Shown here: in pieces, positions 28,474-37,072 of the stretch
Layout: each line of letters starts with the position of its first letter
How positions within the stretch are numbered: position 1 is the stretch's first letter
Assembly: GCA_013306675.1 (NCBI GenBank)
Contig: JABLUY010000001.1
Coordinates: forward strand, 248,001 to 312,000
Origin: Thraustochytrium sp. TN22
Taxonomy: Eukaryota; Sar; Bigyra; Thraustochytrida; Thraustochytriidae
Length of the DNA stretch: 64,000 bases
Direction of reading: 5' to 3'
Translations under genes and position numbers: made by a program
Notes under the pieces: generated by a model
What the model saw: only the letters and a program-made list of their open reading frames with translations
The model's database searches: none
Told to the model about the DNA's origin: nothing

Positions 28474-31239
28474 TTATGACTCTGATGTGACCGCGATACC
28501 GAGGTTGGCATGAATCGGACGCTGCTGTTGAGGCCCATCGCCCCATACCGCGGACTCCTGGAGCTCTTGCACAGCGGCCCACCACTCTGCCTCATGGTCG
28601 AGGTGCTCCCGCACAGAGCTTGGCGAGGCGCGCATGAAGCGCTCCGGGGCCGTGGAGATCCAGCGTCGAAGCAGACGGTCCTGCGAATGCTCCAGACGCG
28701 CGAAGAATGCCACGTGGATGTCCGTGAGCCTTGGCTGTGCTGTCGTTTCCGGTCGTCGTTTCGGCTCGAGGACCGCACGGGCCTGGCCGCAGCGCTGGCA
28801 GCGACCCTGCAGCTTGGTCAGAAAGGCCGAGCATGCACGGCAGAGCTCGGAGGGCAGGTGAACACGAGCGACAGAGTCCGGGACGGGCGCCAAGAGCGTG
28901 CCTGCCCTTAGGGCGCCAAGAACAACGTCCCGCCAGTGGAGCAGATCGGCGCGGCACGCCTCGCGCAGATGGAGCGAAAAGGCCCAGTACGCCGCATTGA
29001 GTGCCATGATGGTCCTCCAAAAGCTGCAGAGCAGGAACTGGCCCCGATCGCTGACATGGACCAGCGCGAAGCGGTAGTACGGCAGCAGCGCGTCGTCGAG
29101 AGCCTCGTTCACCTCCTGCACCGGGACACGCCAGCGCCGGGGCATGTCGCGGTAGCGTCGCCGGTGCTGTAGCTGGCGGGCGTCGCCCTCCATGGTTCGG
29201 GGCGGCGCGCCGTGGCGCGAGCGCGCCGCGAAGTCGTCCGCAAGGTGCGTGAGAAAGACGTCCAGGTGCTTGCGCTGCATGAAGTCGCCGAGGAGCTGGC
29301 CGAGGCGCGGGTGCAGCGCGCCGGAGCGTAGCAGCGTGGAGGCGAGCCGCTCGCGCATGCCAAAGAGCCGTCGCGCGGTGCGACAGAGCGTGCGATTTGC
29401 ACATCGCTGGCGCAGCGCCTCCCAGCGTCGACGCCAGGCCGCGTGCGTGATGCGGAACTCGGCCCAGCGCGCAAAGGCCTTGAGTTTTGTGGTGTTCTGC
29501 ATGCGCGCCAGAAACCACGCCCTGCGTGCGTTCATGTCCTCCTGCAAGCGGAGCAAGCGGTGCAGCTCGCAGCGTGCCAGACAGTAGCGCCCAAAGCGGA
29601 CCAGGACATCGCCCGCGGCGCGTCGCTGTAGGAGGTTGTCGTACCACGCCCGAGCCACGCTCTGCATGATGAAGGCGGCGCGGTGGCCGAGGATACGGCC
29701 CAAGACGTCCCTCTTGCGCTGCTCAATGCGCATACGCGGAATGGAGGCCTCAAGCGAGGCGCGTAGAGCCAGGCGGCGCTCCACTGCCCGTCGTCGCTGC
29801 GCCCGGCCACGACGTAGCGCCTGGAGCCCTAGGTAGGCACGCTGCATCCCGACAGCAGCCATGTCCTGCTCCCGCGCGATGCGCTTGCGCAGGTCGCTGA
29901 AGTCGTACGCCGCACAGCGCAGGCTTCCGTGCATGCTCGCCTCGAAGCTGGCACGGTGCGCCGCAGAGAACGCGGGAAGCTGACTCGGGTCAAAGCCTTG
30001 CGAGGCACCAAATGCGCGCCGCCGCGACATGCTAAGCATCCAGAAGCACTTTTGCGCCTTGGGCAAGGGCGTGACGTCCTCAGCGGCCAGCGCGGAGAGC
30101 TCTCGCCGCGCGCGGGCCCGCTCTTGGCGCACGCCGCTTAGGAGGTCTTCAAGGTGGGCGACGCGATCCCGCAAGCCGCGCAAGCGTCGCGGCGCTGGCG
30201 CATGTTTGCGTAGGTCGGTTCTCCGTAGTGCCCAGGTAATGTGCGCCTGCGCCCTGCTGCGACGAACGCCTGCTTCGCGAAGGCAGGCACGCACGAAGCT
30301 CTCGACGCGCTGGACGGCCGCCACGTGCTCGGGCTTGTCAGAGCACGCATAGACCCAGAGCGCGCCAGTTGCAGGCTTGGCAAGGAGGTCCGCGGTCTCT
30401 TTGCGCCGCTCCTCCGGACTGATCCACTCTTCGAGGCCACCCTGGTCCACTGCGCAGGGTAGTAGGCAGAAGCCGGGGTACTTGGCGTTTTGGCGCTTTC
30501 GCAGCACCGCGGTCTTGGCGTGCAGCTCCCAAGTGTCCACGTCAGGTTCCGTGAAGACCACAATGAAGGGTGCGGCGAGTGCCTCGGCGCGGCACGTGCT
30601 CTCCGCGCTACACATTAGCAACTCACCTTGGCTGATGACCACGAGTAGGCGATGCATGCGCTCCCATGAGGTTTCCTCCGTGCTCGCCTTGGTGCGGACG
30701 CAGGCCTCTCCAAGCACCTCCCATTGCACGAGCCTGGGGCCGCGTGCGATCCGCCGCCTCCATGGCAGCATTCTCGGGAGGGACCGTACCAAAAAGCCCC
30801 TCACGATGGCCTGCGCCCGCGAGGCGCTGGCGAACACGCGCTGGCGCTCGACCCGGTGCAGGTAGACCTGGCGCGCATCGTGGTATGTTCCTGCGACGGC
30901 GAACCGCGGGGCGCTGCGGATGAGGTTCTGGCAGAGCGAGGTTTGCACGACCTTGCGCCAGTCCTGGTCGTCGAGCGAAAGCGCCTTCCGCAGGTCTGCC
31001 GCGCGGCGCCGCAGGCTGCTCATATGCGCGAGGCTATACCCTTTGCGTCGCAACCTGTCGAGGCGTGCTGGAAGCCCGATAAGCTCTAGCAGGATTGCCT
31101 CGCAGCGTGCCACGTGCGCATTGAGCCCCACACCGTGCAGCTGCTGCATGCCCGGCGCGCGCGCGCGGCGCAGCCGGGGCGGCGCCGCGATCGCAGCAAG
31201 CAACATGTGTTGTGTGGAGGCCTCGTCGCCGCTCCCCAT
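28474..31239 (-). CDS. Unrecognised 921-residue basic helical protein with IQ motifs and a CxxC pair
   Basis: I do not recognise the family. From its ATG at 31239 the frame is open for 921 codons. Near residue 140 there is an IQ-like motif (RAQAIVRGFLVRSL), and further IQ-like helices appear around 500-580 (VGMQRAYLGLQALRRGRAQR, FIMQSVARAWYDNL). Most of the protein is Arg- and Leu-rich helix, with a predicted coiled coil near LRDRVAHLEDLLSGV. A central region around 190-300 looks like a folded alpha/beta or PH-like unit (MHRLLVVISQGELLM, then FIVVFTEPDVDTWEL). Near 805-830 two Cys pairs (CRACSAF and CQRCGQA) could bind zinc. The N-terminus resembles no signal peptide. A calmodulin-binding cytoskeletal or ciliary role is possible but speculative. 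Its stop is 128 bp from the convergent NACHT gene. Confidence 0.8.
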   Translation of the reverse strand: MGSGDEASTQHMLLAAIAAPPRLRRARAPGMQQLHGVGLNAHVARCEAILLELIGLPARLDRLRRKGYSLAHMSSLRRRAADLRKALSLDDQDWRKVVQTSLCQNLIRSAPRFAVAGTYHDARQVYLHRVERQRVFASASRAQAIVRGFLVRSLPRMLPWRRRIARGPRLVQWEVLGEACVRTKASTEETSWERMHRLLVVISQGELLMCSAESTCRAEALAAPFIVVFTEPDVDTWELHAKTAVLRKRQNAKYPGFCLLPCAVDQGGLEEWISPEERRKETADLLAKPATGALWVYACSDKPEHVAAVQRVESFVRACLREAGVRRSRAQAHITWALRRTDLRKHAPAPRRLRGLRDRVAHLEDLLSGVRQERARARRELSALAAEDVTPLPKAQKCFWMLSMSRRRAFGASQGFDPSQLPAFSAAHRASFEASMHGSLRCAAYDFSDLRKRIAREQDMAAVGMQRAYLGLQALRRGRAQRRRAVERRLALRASLEASIPRMRIEQRKRDVLGRILGHRAAFIMQSVARAWYDNLLQRRAAGDVLVRFGRYCLARCELHRLLRLQEDMNARRAWFLARMQNTTKLKAFARWAEFRITHAAWRRRWEALRQRCANRTLCRTARRLFGMRERLASTLLRSGALHPRLGQLLGDFMQRKHLDVFLTHLADDFAARSRHGAPPRTMEGDARQLQHRRRYRDMPRRWRVPVQEVNEALDDALLPYYRFALVHVSDRGQFLLCSFWRTIMALNAAYWAFSLHLREACRADLLHWRDVVLGALRAGTLLAPVPDSVARVHLPSELCRACSAFLTKLQGRCQRCGQARAVLEPKRRPETTAQPRLTDIHVAFFARLEHSQDRLLRRWISTAPERFMRASPSSVREHLDHEAEWWAAVQELQESAVWGDGPQQQRPIHANLGIAVTSES

Positions 31240-31246
31240 GGCGTCT

Positions 31247-31262
31247 CTAGCTAGCTAGCTAG
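31247..31262. repeat. (CTAG)4 palindromic tetranucleotide run
   Basis: Four CTAG units lie 7 bp upstream of the IQ-motif gene start codon, so they would fall in its 5' leader. Confidence 0.95.
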
Positions 31263-31535
31263 AGGCCGCCGCGACAGCACACGCAGGTGCGTCCAGGAGG
31301 CTGCTCAGCTCAGCTCAGCCTGCGCTGCGCGCGTACGTGCGCGGCCGCCCGCCGCCGCCACCGCCGCTGCGTGCTGCCGCGACAGGATGTATTCGGGATG
31401 GACCACGGCCTCGGACCGGCCGCGCAAGCAACCAGAAAAGCGAACCTGCAGGGCGCACACCCCGGCAAGTGGACATTGATGGCACAATGGCTATGTGATG
31501 GCTGACGGCGCGGATGATGGAGCGCGGACAGCAAG

Positions 31536-31568
31536 AGGCACGGCATGGCACGGCACGGCACGGCACGG
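31536..31568. repeat. (GGCAC)n pentanucleotide repeat
   Basis: About six units, one of them degenerate (GGCAT), in non-coding sequence downstream of NIFK. Confidence 0.9.
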
Positions 31569-31678
31569 GTAGCCTTGTCGCTGGCGCCTTGTCGGTGGCG
31601 GGAATCGGTATCTCGTTTCATCAGCAACTACCTACAAACACAGAAACGACCATGACCACGACCACGACGCAGGGTCGC

Positions 31679-32668
31679 TTAGGCGTAGCCGGGGAGCTCG
31701 TAGTCGATGCCAGCCTCCTCGAGGCGGGCCTTCTGCTTAGTGTGGCGGGACTTGAGCTTGTCGACGCGCTTCTTGGCCTCCTCCGGAGTGCGTTTCCTGT
31801 TGAGGATACGGCCCTCGACCTTGGCCCAGTTGACGGGGCGCCAGCGGCGGCCGGCGTGGGCGAACATGTTCTCGTGCACGTTCTCGGGCTTGACAAGCTC
31901 GCAGACGAGGAGCTTGTCGCAGAGGATGTAGTTGTGCATCGCCTGCTGCACGACCTTGGCCACCTCGTTGCTGACGAACTGGATGAAGGCGTAGCCCCGC
32001 GAGCGGCCCGTCTTCTTGCTGCGCGACATGCGGAGCTGGCGAACCTCGCCGAACTGAGAGAAGAAGCCCTTCATCTGGTCCTCATAGAAGCCGTCCGGGA
32101 TGTGGCCGAGGTAGATGACGCCCTCCTTGGAGGTGATCGTGGTCTTGCGCTTGTCGCCGGCCTTCTTGTCGCGCGCAAGCTTGGAGGAGGTCTTGCTGCG
32201 GGGCTGCGCCTTGGGCTCGGCGTCCACCTCGTCCTTGCCCTCGTCCGAGGCGGCATCCTTCTCACCGCTCTCCTCCTCGTCGTCGTCATCGTCGTCGTCG
32301 TCATCGTCGTCGTCGGCATCCGCGCCACTCTCCACAGGGGCACGGTCCTCCTCGGTGAGCGGCACGAAGCGGTCGGCGACATTGCTCTCCGCGCCCGCCT
32401 CCTCGTCGTCATCCCCGGCGTCGCCGTCCTCGGCGCCGAGCTTCCCGAGCGCCTGCATGGCCTTGCGCATGCGCGAGCTGCGATCCACCTTGGTCGCCGC
32501 GCGCTTGGCATTGTTCTTGCGCTTGAGCACCTGCTCCTCCTTCTCCTGCTCCTCGCGCGCCTTCTCCTGCTCCTTCTCCACCTGGAGCGTCTCCTCCTCC
32601 TCGTCCTTGGTCGCCGCGCGCTTGGCCTTGGCGGCGCGCGCCGGGGTCTTGCGCTTCTGGCCCACCAT
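31679..32668 (-). CDS. NIFK: Nucleolar RRM protein, NIFK/Nop15 type
   Basis: The ATG at 32668 (MVGQKRKTPARAAKAKRAA) gives 329 residues. Open sequence above it is low-complexity and not conserved. Residues 1-180 are Lys/Glu-rich with an acidic (DE)n block. The RRM is at about 182-260: RNP2 VIYLGHIPDGF and RNP1 RSRGYAFIQF. The C-terminal part (LVCELVKPENVHENMFAHAG, then RPVNWAKVEGRILNRKRTPE) is characteristic of NIFK and yeast Nop15 rather than of RRM proteins in general. Members act in the nucleolus in large-subunit ribosome assembly, around ITS2 processing. The divergent neighbour is RAB3GAP1, 620 bp away, with a striking pentamer repeat between them. Confidence 0.92.
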   Translation of the reverse strand: MVGQKRKTPARAAKAKRAATKDEEEETLQVEKEQEKAREEQEKEEQVLKRKNNAKRAATKVDRSSRMRKAMQALGKLGAEDGDAGDDDEEAGAESNVADRFVPLTEEDRAPVESGADADDDDDDDDDDDDEEESGEKDAASDEGKDEVDAEPKAQPRSKTSSKLARDKKAGDKRKTTITSKEGVIYLGHIPDGFYEDQMKGFFSQFGEVRQLRMSRSKKTGRSRGYAFIQFVSNEVAKVVQQAMHNYILCDKLLVCELVKPENVHENMFAHAGRRWRPVNWAKVEGRILNRKRTPEEAKKRVDKLKSRHTKQKARLEEAGIDYELPGYA

Positions 32669-33288
32669 TTTCGCGCCCTCCAGCCGCCCGCGGCCGCTGC
32701 TCGCTCCGCCCGCCGCGCACCGCGCCGCGCACCGCGCCGCGAGCGCAGTTCCGAGCTCAGTTCTGCCGCGCCGCGCCGCGCCGCGCGGCCTGGGTGGCTG
32801 GGTCTCGTCTCGCCGCCAGTGGCGCCCACGGCTGGTCGCGGCGGGCGACCCCTGCACGGGGCGCCGCCGCCGCGCCGGTATCGTGCACGGCTCGCGGGGC
32901 CGGCCCGTGCACGGGTCGCGCGGGCGGCCGAGGCTGCCTCGGAGAGGAGAGGAGAGGAGAGGAGAGGAGAGGAGAGGAGAGGAGAGGAGAGGAGAGGAGA
33001 ATTCCAGGGATGCTGCTTTTTTCAATAACATCTTACGACGATCTTACCATCTTGAGCGCTCTTGCTTGAAATTGATGAGTTCTGACGACATCCTGGCAGA
33101 CTTCCTCCTCTTGTTACTGAAAGGCTCTTGAGCTTGTTGCCGCGTGTTACCGCGTGTTGTGAGCCTCGCTGTTCCTGCCTTTGAGTCGCTCGACAGAGAT
33201 AGCACGCCCTGGCACTGCAGCCAGCTTGCAAAAAGCCTTGCGCCGCGTCGCTGCCGCTGCCGCGTCGCTGCCGCGTCGCTGCCGCGCC
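32669..33288. other. Divergent intergenic region NIFK/RAB3GAP1 with pentamer repeat
   Basis: GC-rich tandem words (GCGCCGCGCAC) lie near the NIFK start. CACGGG-type inverted repeats are at 32845-32920, and a perfect GGAGA array is at 32941-33000. Sequence becomes AT-richer at 33000-33130 (probably the promoter core), followed by TGCCGCGTCGC repeats just before the RAB3GAP1 ATG. Confidence 0.65.
32941..33000. repeat. (GGAGA)12 perfect pentanucleotide array
   Basis: Twelve uninterrupted GGAGA units form a 60-bp all-purine strand midway between two divergent genes. Such homopurine tracts can take up triplex (H-DNA) form. Confidence 0.98.
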
Positions 33289-35808
33289 ATGGGGGACGCG
33301 GGGGCGGCCGCGGACGGCGACACGGAAGCGCCGGAGTGGGCGGACTACTCGAACGCGAGCGCCACGGAAGGCTTCGTCGCAGCGCTGGAGATGCTGCTGG
33401 CGCAATGGGGACTTTCCGACGCACTGCCGACGTCGCCAGCGCCGCGGCCGGCGCAGCGCGGCCTGCGGCTCGAGGTGCAGGCGACAGGCCGGCGCTCGCC
33501 GGCGCTCGGCAGCGCTCCTGATGACGAGGACGAGGCCAACGGCCAGGTCGCCGAAAGGGAGAGCGACAAAAGAGCCGAAGGCGACGAGGTCGAGGAAAAC
33601 GAGGACGAGGACGAGGATTTGGTGGAGTTCCGCACCGAGGAGCTCCCGCTCGGCAAGGATAGATACTCGGTGCTCTACGTTCCGCATCCGGACGGCGCCT
33701 TCGCACGTGCCACGGAGAGTCCGGTGGAGGCGCGGCTCTCGCTCGCGGAGGTGATGCTGCTGACGACCTGCGCGGACTTCGCGCCGCTCGAGCCAGCCGG
33801 CGCGCTCGAGCAGCTCTTCGGCGTGCCCGAGTACGTCGTGCTGAGTCCCACGCAGCGGCACGCCAACATGAATGACGTCTCACTGCTCCTCTCGAGCGCC
33901 TCGCTGGCGCTGCCGACCTGCGCGCGGGCGGTACCGTGCTTCGTGCCAGTGCCGCGCGGCGCCTCGAATGCACTCCGGCTGCGCCCGGCTGGTGAGCCGG
34001 AGGGCCGGCGCGCTGCGTTGCGCAGGCACCTCCAGGGCGCGCTGGCCAGGTTCGTACCCGCCCTGCAGCGGACCTCGCTCTCCTACTTTGGCACATGGGT
34101 CGCGAGCCCCGACGTCTCGCCAGGCACGGTGATCCACTTCAACTCCGTGGAGCGCGACCTGAGCGAGGTACCACAGGGCTTGCGGTCGCTCGGCGGCGTC
34201 TGCAAGCTATTTCGCGCCAAGCTCGGCTGTGCGCCCGCGCATGACACGGCGTCGCAAGGAGACGCTGCCAAGCATGATGAGGAGCACCTGAATCGCGCAC
34301 TGGCTCGCGGCGAGACGCTCGTGAGCGTGCGCTACGTGTACGAAGGGCGGCGCTCGTGGAACCCCAAATGCCTCACGCGCCCGAGTCCGGACGCGCAGAC
34401 GCGTGCCACCAACTGGACCGAGTGGCACGACAGTGACCTGAGCTGGCGCCTGCACATTGACCACTTCGGCAAACCGGCGCCAATCATTGCGCTGCGCGGC
34501 GGCCTCGGCCGCCCGCCTCTGTGGGGGCCGCTTTCGGATCCCATCGCCGAGGTCAACCTCCAGGTGCTGTGGCCGCCCTTCACGGAGCAGGAGGTCGTCG
34601 ACAACGATACAATCTCGACACTCATCCCAGAGAGCGCGCCGCACTGGGTGGTTGAGGTTGTCCTCGATGCTGGGGGGCGCGAGGGGGGCGGTGGCTTCTC
34701 CGATGACGACGACGACCTCGACCTCAAGGGTGGCAGCGGCAGCGACGCAGAGAGCGACGACCTGGGCGCCTCCGAGTCGGAGGCCGTCTGCCCGCTTGCG
34801 TGGTCTGCACGCTACCTGCAGCGCATGGTCAGGGTCACTGCGGAGGAGCGCTACTGTAACGCGCTGTTGGCACGGCTGCCGCAGGAAGATGAGGGCGCCG
34901 CTGCCGCGGCGCGGCGCGGCGAGGCTTGGTCGCTCGAGGAGCCGCAGCCCGGCGGACCGGCACGTGCGCCGGCGCGTGCTGGGCGCGGCGCGCGCAACAC
35001 TGCGCTCGAGGACTCGCGCGTCCGGGACCTGATCAAGGATCTTTTCGCAGCGTCGCACGAGACCGAGCTCCCGCACACCGTCCTAGTGCAGCTGCAGAAC
35101 CTCAAGCAGCACTACATGGACGGCTCCCTGACACACATGGAGTTCCGTGATGCCAAGGAGCGCATCCTTGTGGAAGCGGGCCGCGCCGGCTCCGACCTGG
35201 ACTACGAGATGTCCTCGGCGTGGCAGGAGGCGGCGCCCGGCGCCAAGACGCCGCACTTCAATGTGCTGCAACGGCCGTGCGCGGAGTGCTGGCTGTGTTC
35301 CAAGGAGCCCGCCCTCAAGATGGCGCGCGCGCCGGGCCCCAAGGGCGCGCCCGAGGGCTCCCTGCTTTCCATCCTTGCGCTGCGCACCATCCCGGAGTTC
35401 GGCGCCAGCATGAACGCGCTCTCCGCGGTCTGGCGCGCCTTCGTGGCCGAGCTGCGCTGGTACTGGGAGAATGCGGTACTCATCCCGCTCAACCCGGGCT
35501 CTCGCGCGCCGGTCGAGCAGGTCGACCACGGCGACTGCTCATTGTACCAGATGCTCGCTCTGCTGAACCTATGCATCGCGGCGCGCGCGCACTCGCTCTT
35601 CGACCATGATGGCCAATCGGCGCGCTCTGCGGCGCAGGTGGACACCGTCGACCAGGACTTCGAGACCGCTTCCGGGACGGAAGCGAGCGTGTTCGAGGGG
35701 CACGTGGACAAAAAGGTTGCGAAAATTGGCAGAGACGGCGGCGTGAGCGACAAGGAGGACCAGGACCTGTCGGAGAGCTCGGACGCCTTTTTCGACGCAG
35801 TCGCTTCA

Positions 35809-35852
<44 letters not shown>

Positions 35853-36870
35853 GTCTGATCATTCTCCCACATCGCGGCAGCCGCAGCAAGTGGCTGGCAT
35901 GCGTGTGCCATGGACCATCGAGAACAGCCTCATGACGGAGGACATGGTGCGGGAGCGCGGCGAGCTTATGGCGTCGCTCGCGCTCAAGCAGAGCACGGCG
36001 GAACGGCACAAGGAGATGCTCTCCAAGACGCTGCGGTCCGAGATTGCTGCCTTCAAAGCGGCCAATGCGGAGGCGTCCTTTGAGGATTTCAAACGCTTCA
36101 AGGGCCGTGCGCGCATGCTGGGCGAGTTCTGGCGCGCGCTCTGGGATGAGACCCCGGCGGCGACCTTGCGAGACCAGGTGCGCTGCGAGCCGGCGCTCTT
36201 CTTCCAGGAAGCCGAAGCGGAGAAGCTGCTGCACGCGCTGGAGACCATGTCGCCCAGAGCGGCTCTGCAGGACCTGCTCACGGTGGCTCTGCAGTCGGCA
36301 TGCTTCGTGTTGCGCAGCGCCACGGACTCCTTCGACGCCTACCCGGAGATTTTCGCAATCCTGGACCGCAGCCTGGGTGCGGCCGCCTCGCAAATCGCGC
36401 GTTTTGATGCTGTGCGCGTGTCTGGCGCCGCTTCGCCCTCGCGTCGCGGCCGTGCACTGGAGCGGGAGGCGGACTTGCACCGCGTCATCGCGCAGGCGGC
36501 GCTCGAGGGTCTGGAGCGCACGGAACGGCTCCTGGGCTTGGCGGCGTCCCTCCTTCACAAGTTCCCGGCGAGCGTCGCGGAGAGCATGCTAGCCGAGGAG
36601 GAGGCCACGGGGCGGCTCGTGGCGGCGCTGGAGCCCTCCGCAGTCACGTCGCGCCAACATGTGCGCTCGTTGCTCTTCCCGGACTCCGCGCTCGACTCTC
36701 TGGCGGTGCCGGAGCCTGACAGGCGCGACTTCGTCCTCCGCGCACTTGCACGGCGCGGCAGCTTCCGTGGTGCGGACTGGGTGCGTCCTGGCGCGAACCG
36801 CATGTATGTCTCCATGACGCGGAAACGTTTCACGCTGGCCACCTCGCTCACAGAGACAAGCTTTCCATGA
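33289..36870 (+). CDS. RAB3GAP1: Rab3 GTPase-activating protein catalytic subunit
   Basis: The open frame begins at a TTG; the first good ATG is 33289 (GCCATGGGGG), giving 1193 residues. The N-terminal part (WADYSNASATEGFVAALEML) and the long acidic-interrupted middle match the family only loosely. The Rab3GAP catalytic region is clear at about 640-780 (FNVLQRPCAECWLCSKEPAL, LSAVWRAFVAELRWYWENAV, then DHGDCSLYQMLALLNLCI) and at 915-1000 (AFKAANAEASFEDFKRFKG, then EAEKLLHALETMSPRAALQD). In animals this subunit, with RAB3GAP2, regulates Rab3 and acts as exchange factor for Rab18 at the ER, and it contributes to autophagy and lipid droplets. A pure Gly run of about 15 residues lies near 840. Its partner subunit is not in this window. 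Confidence 0.9.
35809..35851 (+). repeat. (GGC)n trinucleotide repeat encoding poly-Gly
   Basis: About 14 GGC codons encode a Gly run in a linker of RAB3GAP1 between the two conserved blocks. Confidence 0.95.
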
Positions 36871-36885
36871 CCATGCGCGACTGCC

Positions 36886-36921
36886 CGACCGATCGACCGA
36901 CCGACCAGCCGACCGACCGAC
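36886..36921. repeat. (CGAC)n imperfect repeat downstream of RAB3GAP1
   Basis: CGAC/CGAT/CAGC units lie in the short 202-bp gap between the convergent RAB3GAP1 and GCNA stops. Confidence 0.8.
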
Positions 36922-37072
36922 ACACGCTGTAGTTACCATACACACAAAGACATTGATAATTGATTGTCAGCTTGTACAAGTGAAAATGTGAAGGTCTTCG
37001 GCGAGGTGTCTTCGGCGAAGTGTACGCGAGACCCGGACTCTGGAGCCAAACAACGTGGCGCTGAGCTAAATC

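Larger units (their letters stand above)
31240..31678. other. Intergenic region upstream of the IQ-motif gene
   Basis: About 440 bp, holding the IQ-motif gene promoter and the NIFK 3' end. It contains a (CTAG)4 run at 31247-31262, directly before the ATG, and a GGCAC pentamer repeat at 31536-31568. No gene is seen. Confidence 0.6.

Noticed and set aside
31514-33028. Long plus-strand frames opposite NIFK
   Set aside because: Repetitive Leu/Val/Arg text with no fold; the minus strand has a clear RRM and NIFK C-terminus.
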